Below, piece by piece: positions 6,919 to 12,583 of a DNA stretch of 12,583 nt; position 1 is the first letter of the stretch; each line of letters opens with the position of its first letter. The DNA lies in the NCBI GenBank assembly GCA_030618495.1, contig JAUXDE010000046.1, positions 1 to 12,583 of the forward strand, in the 5' to 3' direction. The DNA comes from Clostridia bacterium. Lineage in GTDB: Bacteria; UBA6262; WVXT01; JAUXBS01. Both the position numbers and the translations under genes were made by a program. The notes beneath the pieces are model-generated. The model had not been told where the DNA came from. It saw nothing but the letters and a program-made list of their open reading frames with translations, and did no database searches.

Positions 6919-7663
6919 TGAAGGAGGATTGAAGCCGGTTTACCTGGAAGCCTTTGACCTTGACGATGCATGGTTTCAATGCCTGAATGCTATTCTGGAA
7001 AAAGGGCAGGTTTATAAAATAACAAGGGGAAGTTATGAAGGACAGAGGAGGCTTGAGTTTGACTTTATTACCGTCAGGGTTAAAAAACCGTCTAACCAGA
7101 TAATTCCTATAATACCCGAGGGTATGTCGATATCTCCTCCGACTAACATGGAGTACGTAAATAAGTATTTGAATTATCTATTAACAGGCAATAAAACCAA
7201 AACAGAGGAATATACTTACGGGGAAAGGCTGGTTGACGCTAAAGTCAGGATTAAGGAATATAAGGACGGGAAGGAAATGCTGAGTGAATTGCGTCTTAAC
7301 GTTAACCAGGTGCAGGAAGTGATAAACATATATAAAAAACAGGGATTCGGGACGAACCAGGCAATAATGGAAATAGGGATGCCTTCGGATATAAAACTGG
7401 ACGACCCGCCGTGCCTGCGGCTCATAGATACGAGGGTGAGGTACGGCAAGCTGCATTTCATTATTTACTTCAGGTCATGGGACCTTTGGGGAGGTTTTCC
7501 GTCCAATCTTGGCGGGATACAGCTGGTAAAACAGTACATGGCTGATGAGATAGGGATTGATGACGGGGAAATGATACTTGTGAGCAAGGGGCTGCATTTG
7601 TACGAATACACGTGGGAATGGGCAAAGCAGAGGACGGGGAAGTATGACCTGGAGGTAAAATGA
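6911..7663 (+). CDS. Thymidylate synthase-family protein (archaeal/methanogen-like type)
   Basis: 250 aa. Thymidylate synthase methylates dUMP to dTMP using a folate cofactor. Aligning by eye to E. coli ThyA, the core residues keep identical spacing: catalytic Cys168 in DPPCLR (E. coli Cys146), Arg188-Ser189-x-Asp191 (166-167-169), Asn199 (177, the residue favouring a uracil over a cytosine base), His229 and Tyr231 (207 and 209). YTYGERL near 103 matches the YGKQWR segment. The ThyA ELLWFLQG segment is replaced by YLNYLLTG, so I cannot assign the usual Glu58, and only about 19 residues follow Tyr231 instead of about 55, so the long C-terminal tail that closes the folate site is missing. This shape resembles short archaeal-type enzymes. 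ATG 6911, preceded by GGGAGGGAGAAGG, is preferred to an upstream in-frame TTG at 6884 that lies inside pgsA. A related nucleotide hydroxymethylase activity cannot be excluded. Confidence 0.85.
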   Translation: MSDEGGLKPVYLEAFDLDDAWFQCLNAILEKGQVYKITRGSYEGQRRLEFDFITVRVKKPSNQIIPIIPEGMSISPPTNMEYVNKYLNYLLTGNKTKTEEYTYGERLVDAKVRIKEYKDGKEMLSELRLNVNQVQEVINIYKKQGFGTNQAIMEIGMPSDIKLDDPPCLRLIDTRVRYGKLHFIIYFRSWDLWGGFPSNLGGIQLVKQYMADEIGIDDGEMILVSKGLHLYEYTWEWAKQRTGKYDLEVK

Positions 7664-8148
7664 AGGGGGAACGATTGAAAAACAAAAATAATGCCAATGA
7701 TGTGATAAAATTGCTTGCCACGGGATTCTATACGGGGTATTCCCCGTATGCCCCGGGAACGGCGGGGACGATTCTTGCCATGCTCCTTTACCTGATTCTC
7801 CCGTCAAGCCCTGCTTTTTACTGGTTGATTCTTATCGTATTGGTTGCGGGGGGGACGGTGGTTAGCGGTAAGGCCGAGAAAATGTACGGGAAGAAGGATT
7901 CTTCGTGTATTGTGATTGACGAGATATGCGGGTATTTCATTACAATGGCATTCCTGCCGAAGAGTCTGCCCCTCATGATTCTGGGTTTTGCGGTTTTCAG
8001 ATTTCTTGATATTTTTAAGCTGCCGTTTATAAGAAGGCTTGAAGATGTAAAAGGCGGTTTGGGGATAATGCTTGACGATATTGCCGCGGGAATGATAGGC
8101 AGCGTGATTCTTCATTTAATAAACCTATTTGATATTGTCGTACTCTAG
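7660..8148 (+). CDS. pgpA: Phosphatidylglycerophosphatase A
   Basis: 162-aa membrane phosphatase that removes the phosphate of phosphatidylglycerol phosphate, the step after PgsA. Family motifs are present in order: TGYSPYAPGTAGT (residues about 25-37), CIVIDEICGYF (about 83-93), and FRFLDIFKLPFIRR followed by GGLGIMLDDIAAG (about 108-143) with the conserved acidic residues retained. About four hydrophobic segments are visible, and length is normal. The ATG overlaps the TGA of the preceding gene (ATGA) and has GGAGG five bases upstream; a TTG at 7675 is a weaker alternative. The TAG stop is formed at the left boundary of the 267-bp repeat element: A8147 and G8148 belong to its terminal repeat. 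The catalytic Asp-rich motifs here are intact, in contrast to the PgsA-like protein two genes upstream. Confidence 0.95.
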   Translation: MKGERLKNKNNANDVIKLLATGFYTGYSPYAPGTAGTILAMLLYLILPSSPAFYWLILIVLVAGGTVVSGKAEKMYGKKDSSCIVIDEICGYFITMAFLPKSLPLMILGFAVFRFLDIFKLPFIRRLEDVKGGLGIMLDDIAAGMIGSVILHLINLFDIVVL

Positions 8149-8178
8149 TGTAGTGTTTCTAACATAGCTTTACATATG
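8147..8178 (+). repeat. Left terminal inverted repeat of the palindromic element
   Basis: 32 bases starting AGTGTAGTG and ending CATATG. It differs from the reverse complement of the right arm at two positions only (T8156 and G8168 in this copy). The T8156 difference would still allow a wobble pair in RNA. Confidence 0.88.
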
Positions 8179-8270
8179 AAGGGCAGGCTTTGAGACGGAT
8201 TCAAGGAAAGACGATGAAAGCATATCGAGAATATGGTGAAGAGGAAAGACGCAGAATACGTCCAAATGAT

Positions 8271-8286
8271 GCCCTTCCCGAAGGGC
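8271..8286. repeat. Central hairpin of the palindromic element
   Basis: GCCCTT-CCCG-AAGGGC, a perfect 6-bp stem with a 4-base loop, located at the midpoint of the 267-bp element. Downstream bases TGTCGTCTTTT contain a short T-run six bases after the stem, so it might weakly terminate the pgpA transcript, but the distance is too long for a typical intrinsic terminator. Confidence 0.6.
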
Positions 8287-8381
8287 TGTCGTCTTTTGTC
8301 CATCGTCGGCGTCACTCATCGTTCACATACGTACAGTATTCTCACTCTTCGTTCCTTGAAGATGAAGCAAAATACTTCCAG

Positions 8382-8413
8382 CATATGTAAAGATATGTTA
8401 GAAGCACTACACT
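8382..8413 (-). repeat. Right terminal inverted repeat of the palindromic element
   Basis: Reverse-complement partner of 8147-8178 with 30 of 32 bases matching. Its outer end ACTACACT stops directly before the GAAGGAGGAG ribosome binding site of recA. Confidence 0.88.
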
Positions 8414-8414
8414 G

Positions 8415-8423
8415 AAGGAGGAG
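8415..8423 (+). promoter_or_regulatory. recA ribosome binding site
   Basis: AAGGAGGAG ends two bases before the recA ATG (8426), with the GGAGG core six bases away. It begins just two bases after the right end of the palindromic element, so the recA leader must run through that element or start inside it. I find no convincing -35/-10 pair within the element. Confidence 0.8.
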
Positions 8424-8425
8424 AT

Positions 8426-9454
8426 ATGGCTAAGACAGAATCAAAGTCCGGGCAAAAGGAAGTAAAATTAGAGACTGAAAAAACAAAAGCTCTTGACCTG
8501 GCGCTTTCGCAGATTGAAAAGCAGTTCGGTAAAGGTTCAATAATGAGATTAGGCGATGACCATTACAAAGTAACAGTAGCGGCGATACCAACAGGGGCTT
8601 TGTCGCTTGACGTGGCCCTGGGTATAGGCGGACTGCCGAGGGGAAGGGTTGTTGAGATATTCGGGCCTGAAGGCGGAGGCAAAACCACACTGTCCCTGCA
8701 AATAATCGCCAATGCGCAGAAACAGGGGGGACGGGCGGCATTCATAGATGCGGAGCATGCTATGGACCCTATTTACGCGAAGAAACTCGGTGTTGACGTG
8801 GATAACCTGTATATTTCACAGCCTGACAGCGGTGAACAGGCGCTGGAAATAATGGAAACTCTTATCAGAAGCGGAGCGCTTGACGTAGTGGTGATTGACA
8901 GTGTCGCGGCGCTCGTGCCGCAGGCCGAGATAGAAGGCGAGATGGGTGATCAGCAGATGGGACTGCAGGCAAGGCTGATGTCCAAGGCGCTCAGAAAGAT
9001 CACCGGCGCTGTTTCAAAGTCAAAGACATGTACTATTTTTATAAACCAGATCAGGGTAAAGATAGGCATGATGTTCGGCAATCCCGAAACAACGACAGGC
9101 GGCCGCGCGTTGAAGTTCTATTCATCCGTCAGGATGGACATTCGCAGGATAGGATCAATAAAATCAGGCAATGAAATTATAGGTAACCGTGTGCGTGTGA
9201 AAGTGGTTAAGAACAAGGTGGCGCCGCCATTCCGGCAGACTGAATTTGACATGATATTTAATGTCGGAATCAGCAAGGAGGGCAGTATATTTGATATGGC
9301 TGTTACCAGTGAGTTAATCGAAAAGAGCGGCACGTGGTTTTCATATAAGAGTGAAAGAATCGGCCAGGGAAGGGAAAACTCCATGAGATATTTGAAGGAG
9401 AACCCGAAGATATTAAATGAACTGGAAAAGATTATACGCGAGAAGTTGAAATGA
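8426..9454 (+). CDS. recA: Recombinase RecA
   Basis: ATP-dependent strand-exchange protein of homologous recombination and co-protease for LexA-type repressors. 342 aa, slightly short because the C-terminus ends REKLK without the long acidic tail of E. coli RecA. The conserved core is complete: [41 protein letters not shown], Walker [10 protein letters not shown] at residues 80-88, Walker [11 protein letters not shown], the L1 and L2 loop regions ([38 protein letters not shown]), and the polymer-interface region. The P-loop reads GPEGGGKTT rather than the usual GPESSGKTT; this still satisfies the Walker consensus. ATG 8426 follows an excellent Shine-Dalgarno. No LexA-type operator was recognised in the short upstream space. 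Confidence 0.98.
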   Translation: MAKTESKSGQKEVKLETEKTKALDLALSQIEKQFGKGSIMRLGDDHYKVTVAAIPTGALSLDVALGIGGLPRGRVVEIFGPEGGGKTTLSLQIIANAQKQGGRAAFIDAEHAMDPIYAKKLGVDVDNLYISQPDSGEQALEIMETLIRSGALDVVVIDSVAALVPQAEIEGEMGDQQMGLQARLMSKALRKITGAVSKSKTCTIFINQIRVKIGMMFGNPETTTGGRALKFYSSVRMDIRRIGSIKSGNEIIGNRVRVKVVKNKVAPPFRQTEFDMIFNVGISKEGSIFDMAVTSELIEKSGTWFSYKSERIGQGRENSMRYLKENPKILNELEKIIREKLK

Positions 9455-9469
9455 TAGTGTGGTGACAGA

Positions 9470-10099
9470 ATGTCTATAAAAATCAAGAAATTCGAAGTGG
9501 GCCCGGTTGTTACAAATTGTTATATCGTTTATAATGACAACACGTCCGAATCCATGATAATTGACCCGGGAGCGGAGCCGGGACTCCTGCTAGAATTTAT
9601 TTCAAAAAACGGGTTAAAGTTGAACTGCATTGTAAATACCCACGGGCACCCGGACCATATCGGGGCGAACAGGGAAATAAAAAAGTTGTATCCGGATGTA
9701 CCCATATGCGTACACAGGGATGATGCAATGCTTCTGACTGAAAAACAGGTGATGCTGTCGGTGTTCTTTGGGATGAAGTACGGTTCCCCTCCGGCGGACA
9801 GGCTGCTGGAAGAGGGGGATGAGGTAGGAATCCCAGGTTTGAAGCTGAAGGTGCTCCATACTCCCGGTCACACGCCGGGGGGTATTTCCCTGTTGGACGG
9901 AGGATTTATTTTTACCGGTGACACGTTGTTTTATGATTCCATCGGCAGAAGCGACCTGCCGGGCGGTAACTCCGAAGAACTGATTGATTCCATAAAGAAA
10001 AAAATCCTGACGCTTGACGGGGAGTTGACGGTCTACCCGGGGCATGGGCTGCAGACTACGGTTGGAAGAGAGCTTGCCGAGAATCCATTTCTGAGATGA
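9470..10099 (+). CDS. MBL-fold metallohydrolase (glyoxalase II-like)
   Basis: 209 aa, about the size of the small YcbL-type hydrolases. All metal-binding motifs of the metallo-beta-lactamase fold are present: THGHPDH with His58, His60, Asp62 and His63; HTPGHTPGG with His134; FTGDTLF with Asp151; and YPGHG with His192. The N-terminal VGPVVTNCYIVYND is typical of the hydroxyacylglutathione hydrolase-like branch, so a thioester or similar small substrate is plausible. The residue set does not fix the substrate, and the longer C-terminal domain of true glyoxalase II is absent. It starts 15 bases after recA with only a weak Shine-Dalgarno (GGTG) and overlaps the next gene by four bases (ATGA). Confidence 0.92.
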   Translation: MSIKIKKFEVGPVVTNCYIVYNDNTSESMIIDPGAEPGLLLEFISKNGLKLNCIVNTHGHPDHIGANREIKKLYPDVPICVHRDDAMLLTEKQVMLSVFFGMKYGSPPADRLLEEGDEVGIPGLKLKVLHTPGHTPGGISLLDGGFIFTGDTLFYDSIGRSDLPGGNSEELIDSIKKKILTLDGELTVYPGHGLQTTVGRELAENPFLR

Positions 10100-10698
10100 T
10101 AAAAGCAATTATTTTCGATTACGGTAATGTAATAGAAAAAATCAACAATGATATATTTTTAAGGGCTATTTCAAGTCATACGCAGAAATCCATGGTGGAG
10201 CTGAGGGGCCTGGTTTACAATTCCGACCTGCCGGAAAAATACGAGAAGGGAATGATGTCCTCGGGTGAATTTTACCAGGAGGTTGTAAAGAGATGCAAGC
10301 TTTCGATATCCATACCGGATTTTATAGATGCATACACCGGGGTAAGCATTCCCATACCTGCTACCTTTGATTTGATGAGGAAGTTGAAGAAGAAATATAA
10401 ACTGGCTCTTATTTCAAATACGAGTGAATGGGATTTTGAAAGAATAATCATGCCGTCGGAGGTCTACGGTTTGTTTGATGCCGTAACCATATCGTGCAGA
10501 GTAAAAATGATGAAACCTGCAAATGATATTTACCTGGACGCGCTTAATAAACTTAAACTCAGTCCGGATGAATGTGTATATATAGACGACGTAAAGGAAT
10601 ACGTTGAAGGCGCCTGCAAAAACGGGATTAAGGGAATTCAATACAAATCCCATGACGGACTGTTGAAATCACTGCGTAAACTGAAGGTTTCCATTTAG
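10096..10698 (+). CDS. HAD-superfamily hydrolase (YihX-like, subfamily IA)
   Basis: 200 aa, probable phosphatase. HAD motifs in order: motif I FDYGNVI with nucleophile Asp8; an alpha-helical cap (about 15-90); motif II LALISNTSEWDF with the Ser/Thr near residue 109; motif III Lys140 in MKPANDIYLDAL; motif IV VYIDDVKEYVEGA with Asp164 and Asp165. Motif I has Gly where the general acid Asp usually sits two residues after the nucleophile; D-x-G-N-V is the form also found in YihX-type sugar phosphatases, so it is a subfamily feature rather than damage. The start overlaps the stop of the metallohydrolase gene (ATGA), suggesting translational coupling. The stop codon lies inside an 11-bp tandem repeat. 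Substrate unknown. Confidence 0.9.
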   Translation: MIKAIIFDYGNVIEKINNDIFLRAISSHTQKSMVELRGLVYNSDLPEKYEKGMMSSGEFYQEVVKRCKLSISIPDFIDAYTGVSIPIPATFDLMRKLKKKYKLALISNTSEWDFERIIMPSEVYGLFDAVTISCRVKMMKPANDIYLDALNKLKLSPDECVYIDDVKEYVEGACKNGIKGIQYKSHDGLLKSLRKLKVSI

Positions 10699-10712
10699 AA
10701 ACCATTTAGAAA
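10691..10712 (+). repeat. Tandem 11-bp repeat next to promoter
   Basis: CCATTTAGAAA occurs twice head to tail (10691-10701, 10702-10712), followed by a partial third unit (TCATTTGAC, 10713-10721) that merges with the -35 box of the downstream promoter. The first copy contains the TAG stop of the HAD gene. Direct repeats abutting a -35 box can be activator or repressor sites, but no protein can be named. Confidence 0.7.
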
Positions 10713-10716
10713 TCAT

Positions 10717-10746
10717 TTGACATTTACTAAATTAAATTTATATACT
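10717..10746 (+). promoter_or_regulatory. Predicted sigma70-type promoter for the DUF5693 gene
   Basis: A perfect TTGACA (10717-10722), an 18-bp spacer and TATACT (10741-10746), in a very AT-rich stretch between the HAD gene and the next start. An AGAGG ribosome binding sequence (10763-10767) sits nine bases before the ATG at 10777. A new transcription unit most likely begins here. Confidence 0.72.
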
Positions 10747-10776
10747 CTAATATAATAATATAAGAGGAACTTCCTT

Positions 10777-12583
10777 ATGAGTTTGAGTATTGTTAAAAAA
10801 GTTTTATGGGTTTTTGTAATTCTGGGTCTTGTATGCTGTATTTTAACAGGTTTTTTAAGATGGAGTATTGAAAGAAACAATAAAACCGTTGAACTTGCCT
10901 GCGATTACGATGAAATCTATGAATACTCGCAGGAGTACGGCTATGAACTTGGTGAAATGCTGGAGGATTTGCGCCTTAACGGTATCAATTCAATAGCCAT
11001 TAATGAAGAAACCCTAAGGAACCTTTCCGCTTCGGGCGAAGTACTGCTTTTTAACAGCAGTGAAATGAAGTTCTTTGCATCAAAGTATATGGTTACCCCG
11101 GCAGCCAATAAAGGGTATACGTACATCGTTATTGAGAATCCCAAATTGTACGAGGACATGCTTTTGTGGCTTAAGATTAAACTTGGCGGGGAAAGAATTA
11201 TAACCGGGTTTAAGACGGGCTACAGCGCAGGCCGGTATTACAGGCTGATAGCCGTTGACATAAGAAAAAAGAACCTGCTCCGGAATATCGGGCTTGGGTT
11301 TTCACGCCAGAGGATAAGGAATATAACGGGTAAAGGTTTGAAGGTTATATTGCGTCCTGCCAACGATCCTTATGTAAGTACCCTGTCAATAGAAAACATT
11401 TTTAACTCCATTGAAGACGTCCGGGAGATATCGGGTGTTATATTCAGCGGCACAGAGGTGCTGGGATACCCCGATTACGTGCAGGATGCAAAAAAACAGT
11501 TTGAATCGAATGATATTAAAGTCGGGGTTGTTGAGTTTACGAAACAGAAGGGAATAGGGAATTTCAGTAATAACATTGTCCGGGTGCACAGCGTCAGGAA
11601 GGACGAGTTGAGGAGAAAGACTGCCGGCAGCCTGATATACAGGTTTAAAAGAGCGGTAGTAGAGAGGAACGCGCGGCTTCTGTATATTCGTTTTACAAAT
11701 GTTCAAGCCCGTAACAGAACGATGGGTGAATGGGTCGCGGGTATTCGCAGGGCAATTGAAGGGGCGGGCTTTAAGAGCGGGATTGCCGGTATCATGAAGA
11801 AATTTAACCCGATGACGTTTATCCCCGGCATTCTGATAAGCCTGGGGTTGATAGCGTCCTTGATGTTGATGATTAAGGCGTACACGAATATGGGCATTGA
11901 GAAGCTGGCTGTACTTATGGCTGTTTTTGTCTTAATGGCTGTAGCGCTTGGGAATAACGTGGTGTTTGTTCAGATTCTGGCATTAATTATTGCAGTAGTT
12001 TTTCCTTCGTTTGCCGTTAAGCGGGTTTTTGATGAGAACTCAGAGATTAGCCTTAGCATGTATATTAAGAAAGACGTACCGGAAATGCTGGTTGTTTTAA
12101 GAGTGTTTTTTCTTGTGACGCTTTTTTCCGCTGCGGCGGCATTGTTTATAACGGGCCTGCTCAGCAGGTGGGATTTCATGATGAAAGTTCACCAGTTCAG
12201 AGGAATAAAGCTTGCGTTGCTGCTCCCGCTGTTAGCCGGGTTGTTTGTCCTTTACCCCCGGGGGAAATACTTAAGGAGTTTTATGTCAAGAACCGTGAAA
12301 ACGGCTGATGCAGCGGCCGTGTTGGCGGCTGCCGTCGTGTTGTTCGTGTTCCTTGCCAGAAGCGGGAACAATGCCACGGGGATGACGGGTGAGCTTGAGA
12401 GCGTTATAAGAGACTTTCTTGAAAGAATACTGTACGTCAGGCCGAGGTTCAAGGAGTTCCTGGTAGGACATCCGCTGATGCTCATGGGGATATACCTGTG
12501 GGTGAAACATTTGAGGGGAAAGGGATACATGACGCCTGTAAACAATTACAAGCCCTTTATAATCATAGGCATGGTCGCCCAGG
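10777..12583 (+). CDS. DUF5693 family membrane protein, 3'-truncated by window edge
   Basis: Open frame from ATG 10777 (AGAGG upstream, strong promoter) to the last base; 602 codons are visible without a stop. The N-terminus has one membrane anchor (about residues 8-27), followed by RWSIERNNKTVELACDYDE, which matches the family opening. The extracytoplasmic region (about 30-340) includes LRLNGINSIAINEETLRNLSASGEV. From about residue 346 a cluster of hydrophobic segments follows (FIPGILISLGLIASLMLMI, LAVLMAVFVLMAVAL, VVFVQILALIIAVVF and later ones), then VRPRFKEFLVGHPLMLMG, also typical of DUF5693. Members have no proven function; in many genomes the gene is followed by csaB (polysaccharide pyruvyl transferase), so a role in cell-surface polymer attachment is a reasonable but untested inference. 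Family recognition is from memory of its conserved motifs. Confidence 0.8.
   Translation, partial: MSLSIVKKVLWVFVILGLVCCILTGFLRWSIERNNKTVELACDYDEIYEYSQEYGYELGEMLEDLRLNGINSIAINEETLRNLSASGEVLLFNSSEMKFFASKYMVTPAANKGYTYIVIENPKLYEDMLLWLKIKLGGERIITGFKTGYSAGRYYRLIAVDIRKKNLLRNIGLGFSRQRIRNITGKGLKVILRPANDPYVSTLSIENIFNSIEDVREISGVIFSGTEVLGYPDYVQDAKKQFESNDIKVGVVEFTKQKGIGNFSNNIVRVHSVRKDELRRKTAGSLIYRFKRAVVERNARLLYIRFTNVQARNRTMGEWVAGIRRAIEGAGFKSGIAGIMKKFNPMTFIPGILISLGLIASLMLMIKAYTNMGIEKLAVLMAVFVLMAVALGNNVVFVQILALIIAVVFPSFAVKRVFDENSEISLSMYIKKDVPEMLVVLRVFFLVTLFSAAAALFITGLLSRWDFMMKVHQFRGIKLALLLPLLAGLFVLYPRGKYLRSFMSRTVKTADAAAVLAAAVVLFVFLARSGNNATGMTGELESVIRDFLERILYVRPRFKEFLVGHPLMLMGIYLWVKHLRGKGYMTPVNNYKPFIIIGMVAQ

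Larger units (their letters stand above)
8147..8413. mobile_element. MITE-like palindromic element (267 bp) between pgpA and recA
   Basis: The ends are 32-bp terminal inverted repeats, 8147-8178 and 8382-8413, matching at 30 of 32 positions; each begins AGTGTAGTG at the outside, contains TTCTAACATA, and finishes CATATG inside. Inner complementarity continues: TTCAAGGAA at 8200-8208 pairs with TTCCTTGAA at 8352-8360, and the exact centre is a GCCCTT-CCCG-AAGGGC hairpin (8271-8286). The whole unit can fold into one imperfect hairpin symmetric about 8279. There is no transposase and no convincing gene; short open frames at 8190-8390 and 8233-8415 are incidental. No target-site duplication is visible (CTCT on the left, GAAG on the right). 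This fits a non-autonomous miniature inverted-repeat element; a structured regulatory RNA or a REP/BIME-like intergenic repeat are alternatives. It occupies the full spacer up to the recA ribosome binding site. Confidence 0.75.

Noticed and set aside
8271-8297. Intrinsic terminator for the pgpA operon
   Set aside because: The stem is good but the T-run begins about six to eight bases after it and is short; the hairpin is better explained as the centre of the palindrome.
8190-8415. Short open frames of 66 and 60 codons between pgpA and recA
   Set aside because: They lie entirely within the palindromic element, overlap each other in different frames, have no ribosome binding site and are low-information translations of the inverted repeat.
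9456-9464. AGTGTGGTG just after the recA stop, one base different from the element end AGTGTAGTG
   Set aside because: There is no inverted partner nearby and the following bases do not match the element, so a 9-bp near match is likely chance.
1-12583. CRISPR array, tRNA, rRNA, prophage, toxin-antitoxin or defence system
   Set aside because: No spaced direct repeats, RNA-gene signatures, integrases or defence-type genes were found on either strand; apart from the palindromic element the region is ordinary housekeeping DNA.

Overview
This window is an ordinary, tightly packed bacterial chromosomal segment. All genes lie on the + strand, many start and stop codons overlap by 1-8 bases, and GC content is moderate. 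The products are housekeeping proteins: RNA turnover, fatty-acid and phospholipid synthesis, cell-wall carrier recycling, chromosome segregation, cell shape, dTMP synthesis and recombination. The order ftsK - rodZ-like - pgsA - (thymidylate synthase) - pgpA - recA resembles the ftsK/ymfM/pgsA/recA neighbourhood of many bacteria. The DUF2582-type winged helix, the archaeal/methanogen-style thymidylate synthase and the DUF5693 protein together suggest an uncultured candidate phylum (Omnitrophota-like or a relative). That placement is an inference from gene content only, with low confidence.

Layout. 1-2469: 3' part of pnp (polynucleotide phosphorylase), overlapping accB (biotin carboxyl carrier protein), then a 65-aa winged-helix protein. 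2463-2512: a short, densely palindromic spacer. 2513-3310: uppP. 3311-3422: intergenic region with a good sigma70-type promoter. 3423-8148: an apparent operon of ftsK, rodZ-like, pgsA-like, thymidylate synthase-like and pgpA. 8147-8413: a 267-bp palindromic, MITE-like element filling the space up to the recA ribosome binding site. 8426-10698: recA, a metallo-beta-lactamase-fold hydrolase and a HAD phosphatase. 10691-10776: a promoter region with an 11-bp tandem repeat. 10777-12583: a DUF5693 membrane protein that runs off the window.

The genes combine several envelope functions. AccB feeds malonyl-CoA synthesis. The PgsA-like protein and PgpA correspond to consecutive steps of phosphatidylglycerol synthesis. 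UppP recycles the lipid carrier for peptidoglycan. RodZ links cytoskeleton and wall. FtsK and RecA handle chromosome processing.

No defence system, secretion system or biosynthetic cluster is visible. The items most worth a second look are: (1) the 267-bp inverted-repeat element between pgpA and recA, whose outer ends reappear fused together at 2463-2481, in both places supplying the stop codon of the upstream gene; (2) a PgsA-family protein whose CDP-alcohol phosphotransferase motif is clearly degenerate although the frame is intact; (3) a thymidylate synthase-fold protein, with all core nucleotide-site residues at E. coli-like spacing but no long C-terminal tail, embedded in the phospholipid operon; (4) an atypical DNA-recognition helix in the FtsK gamma domain.
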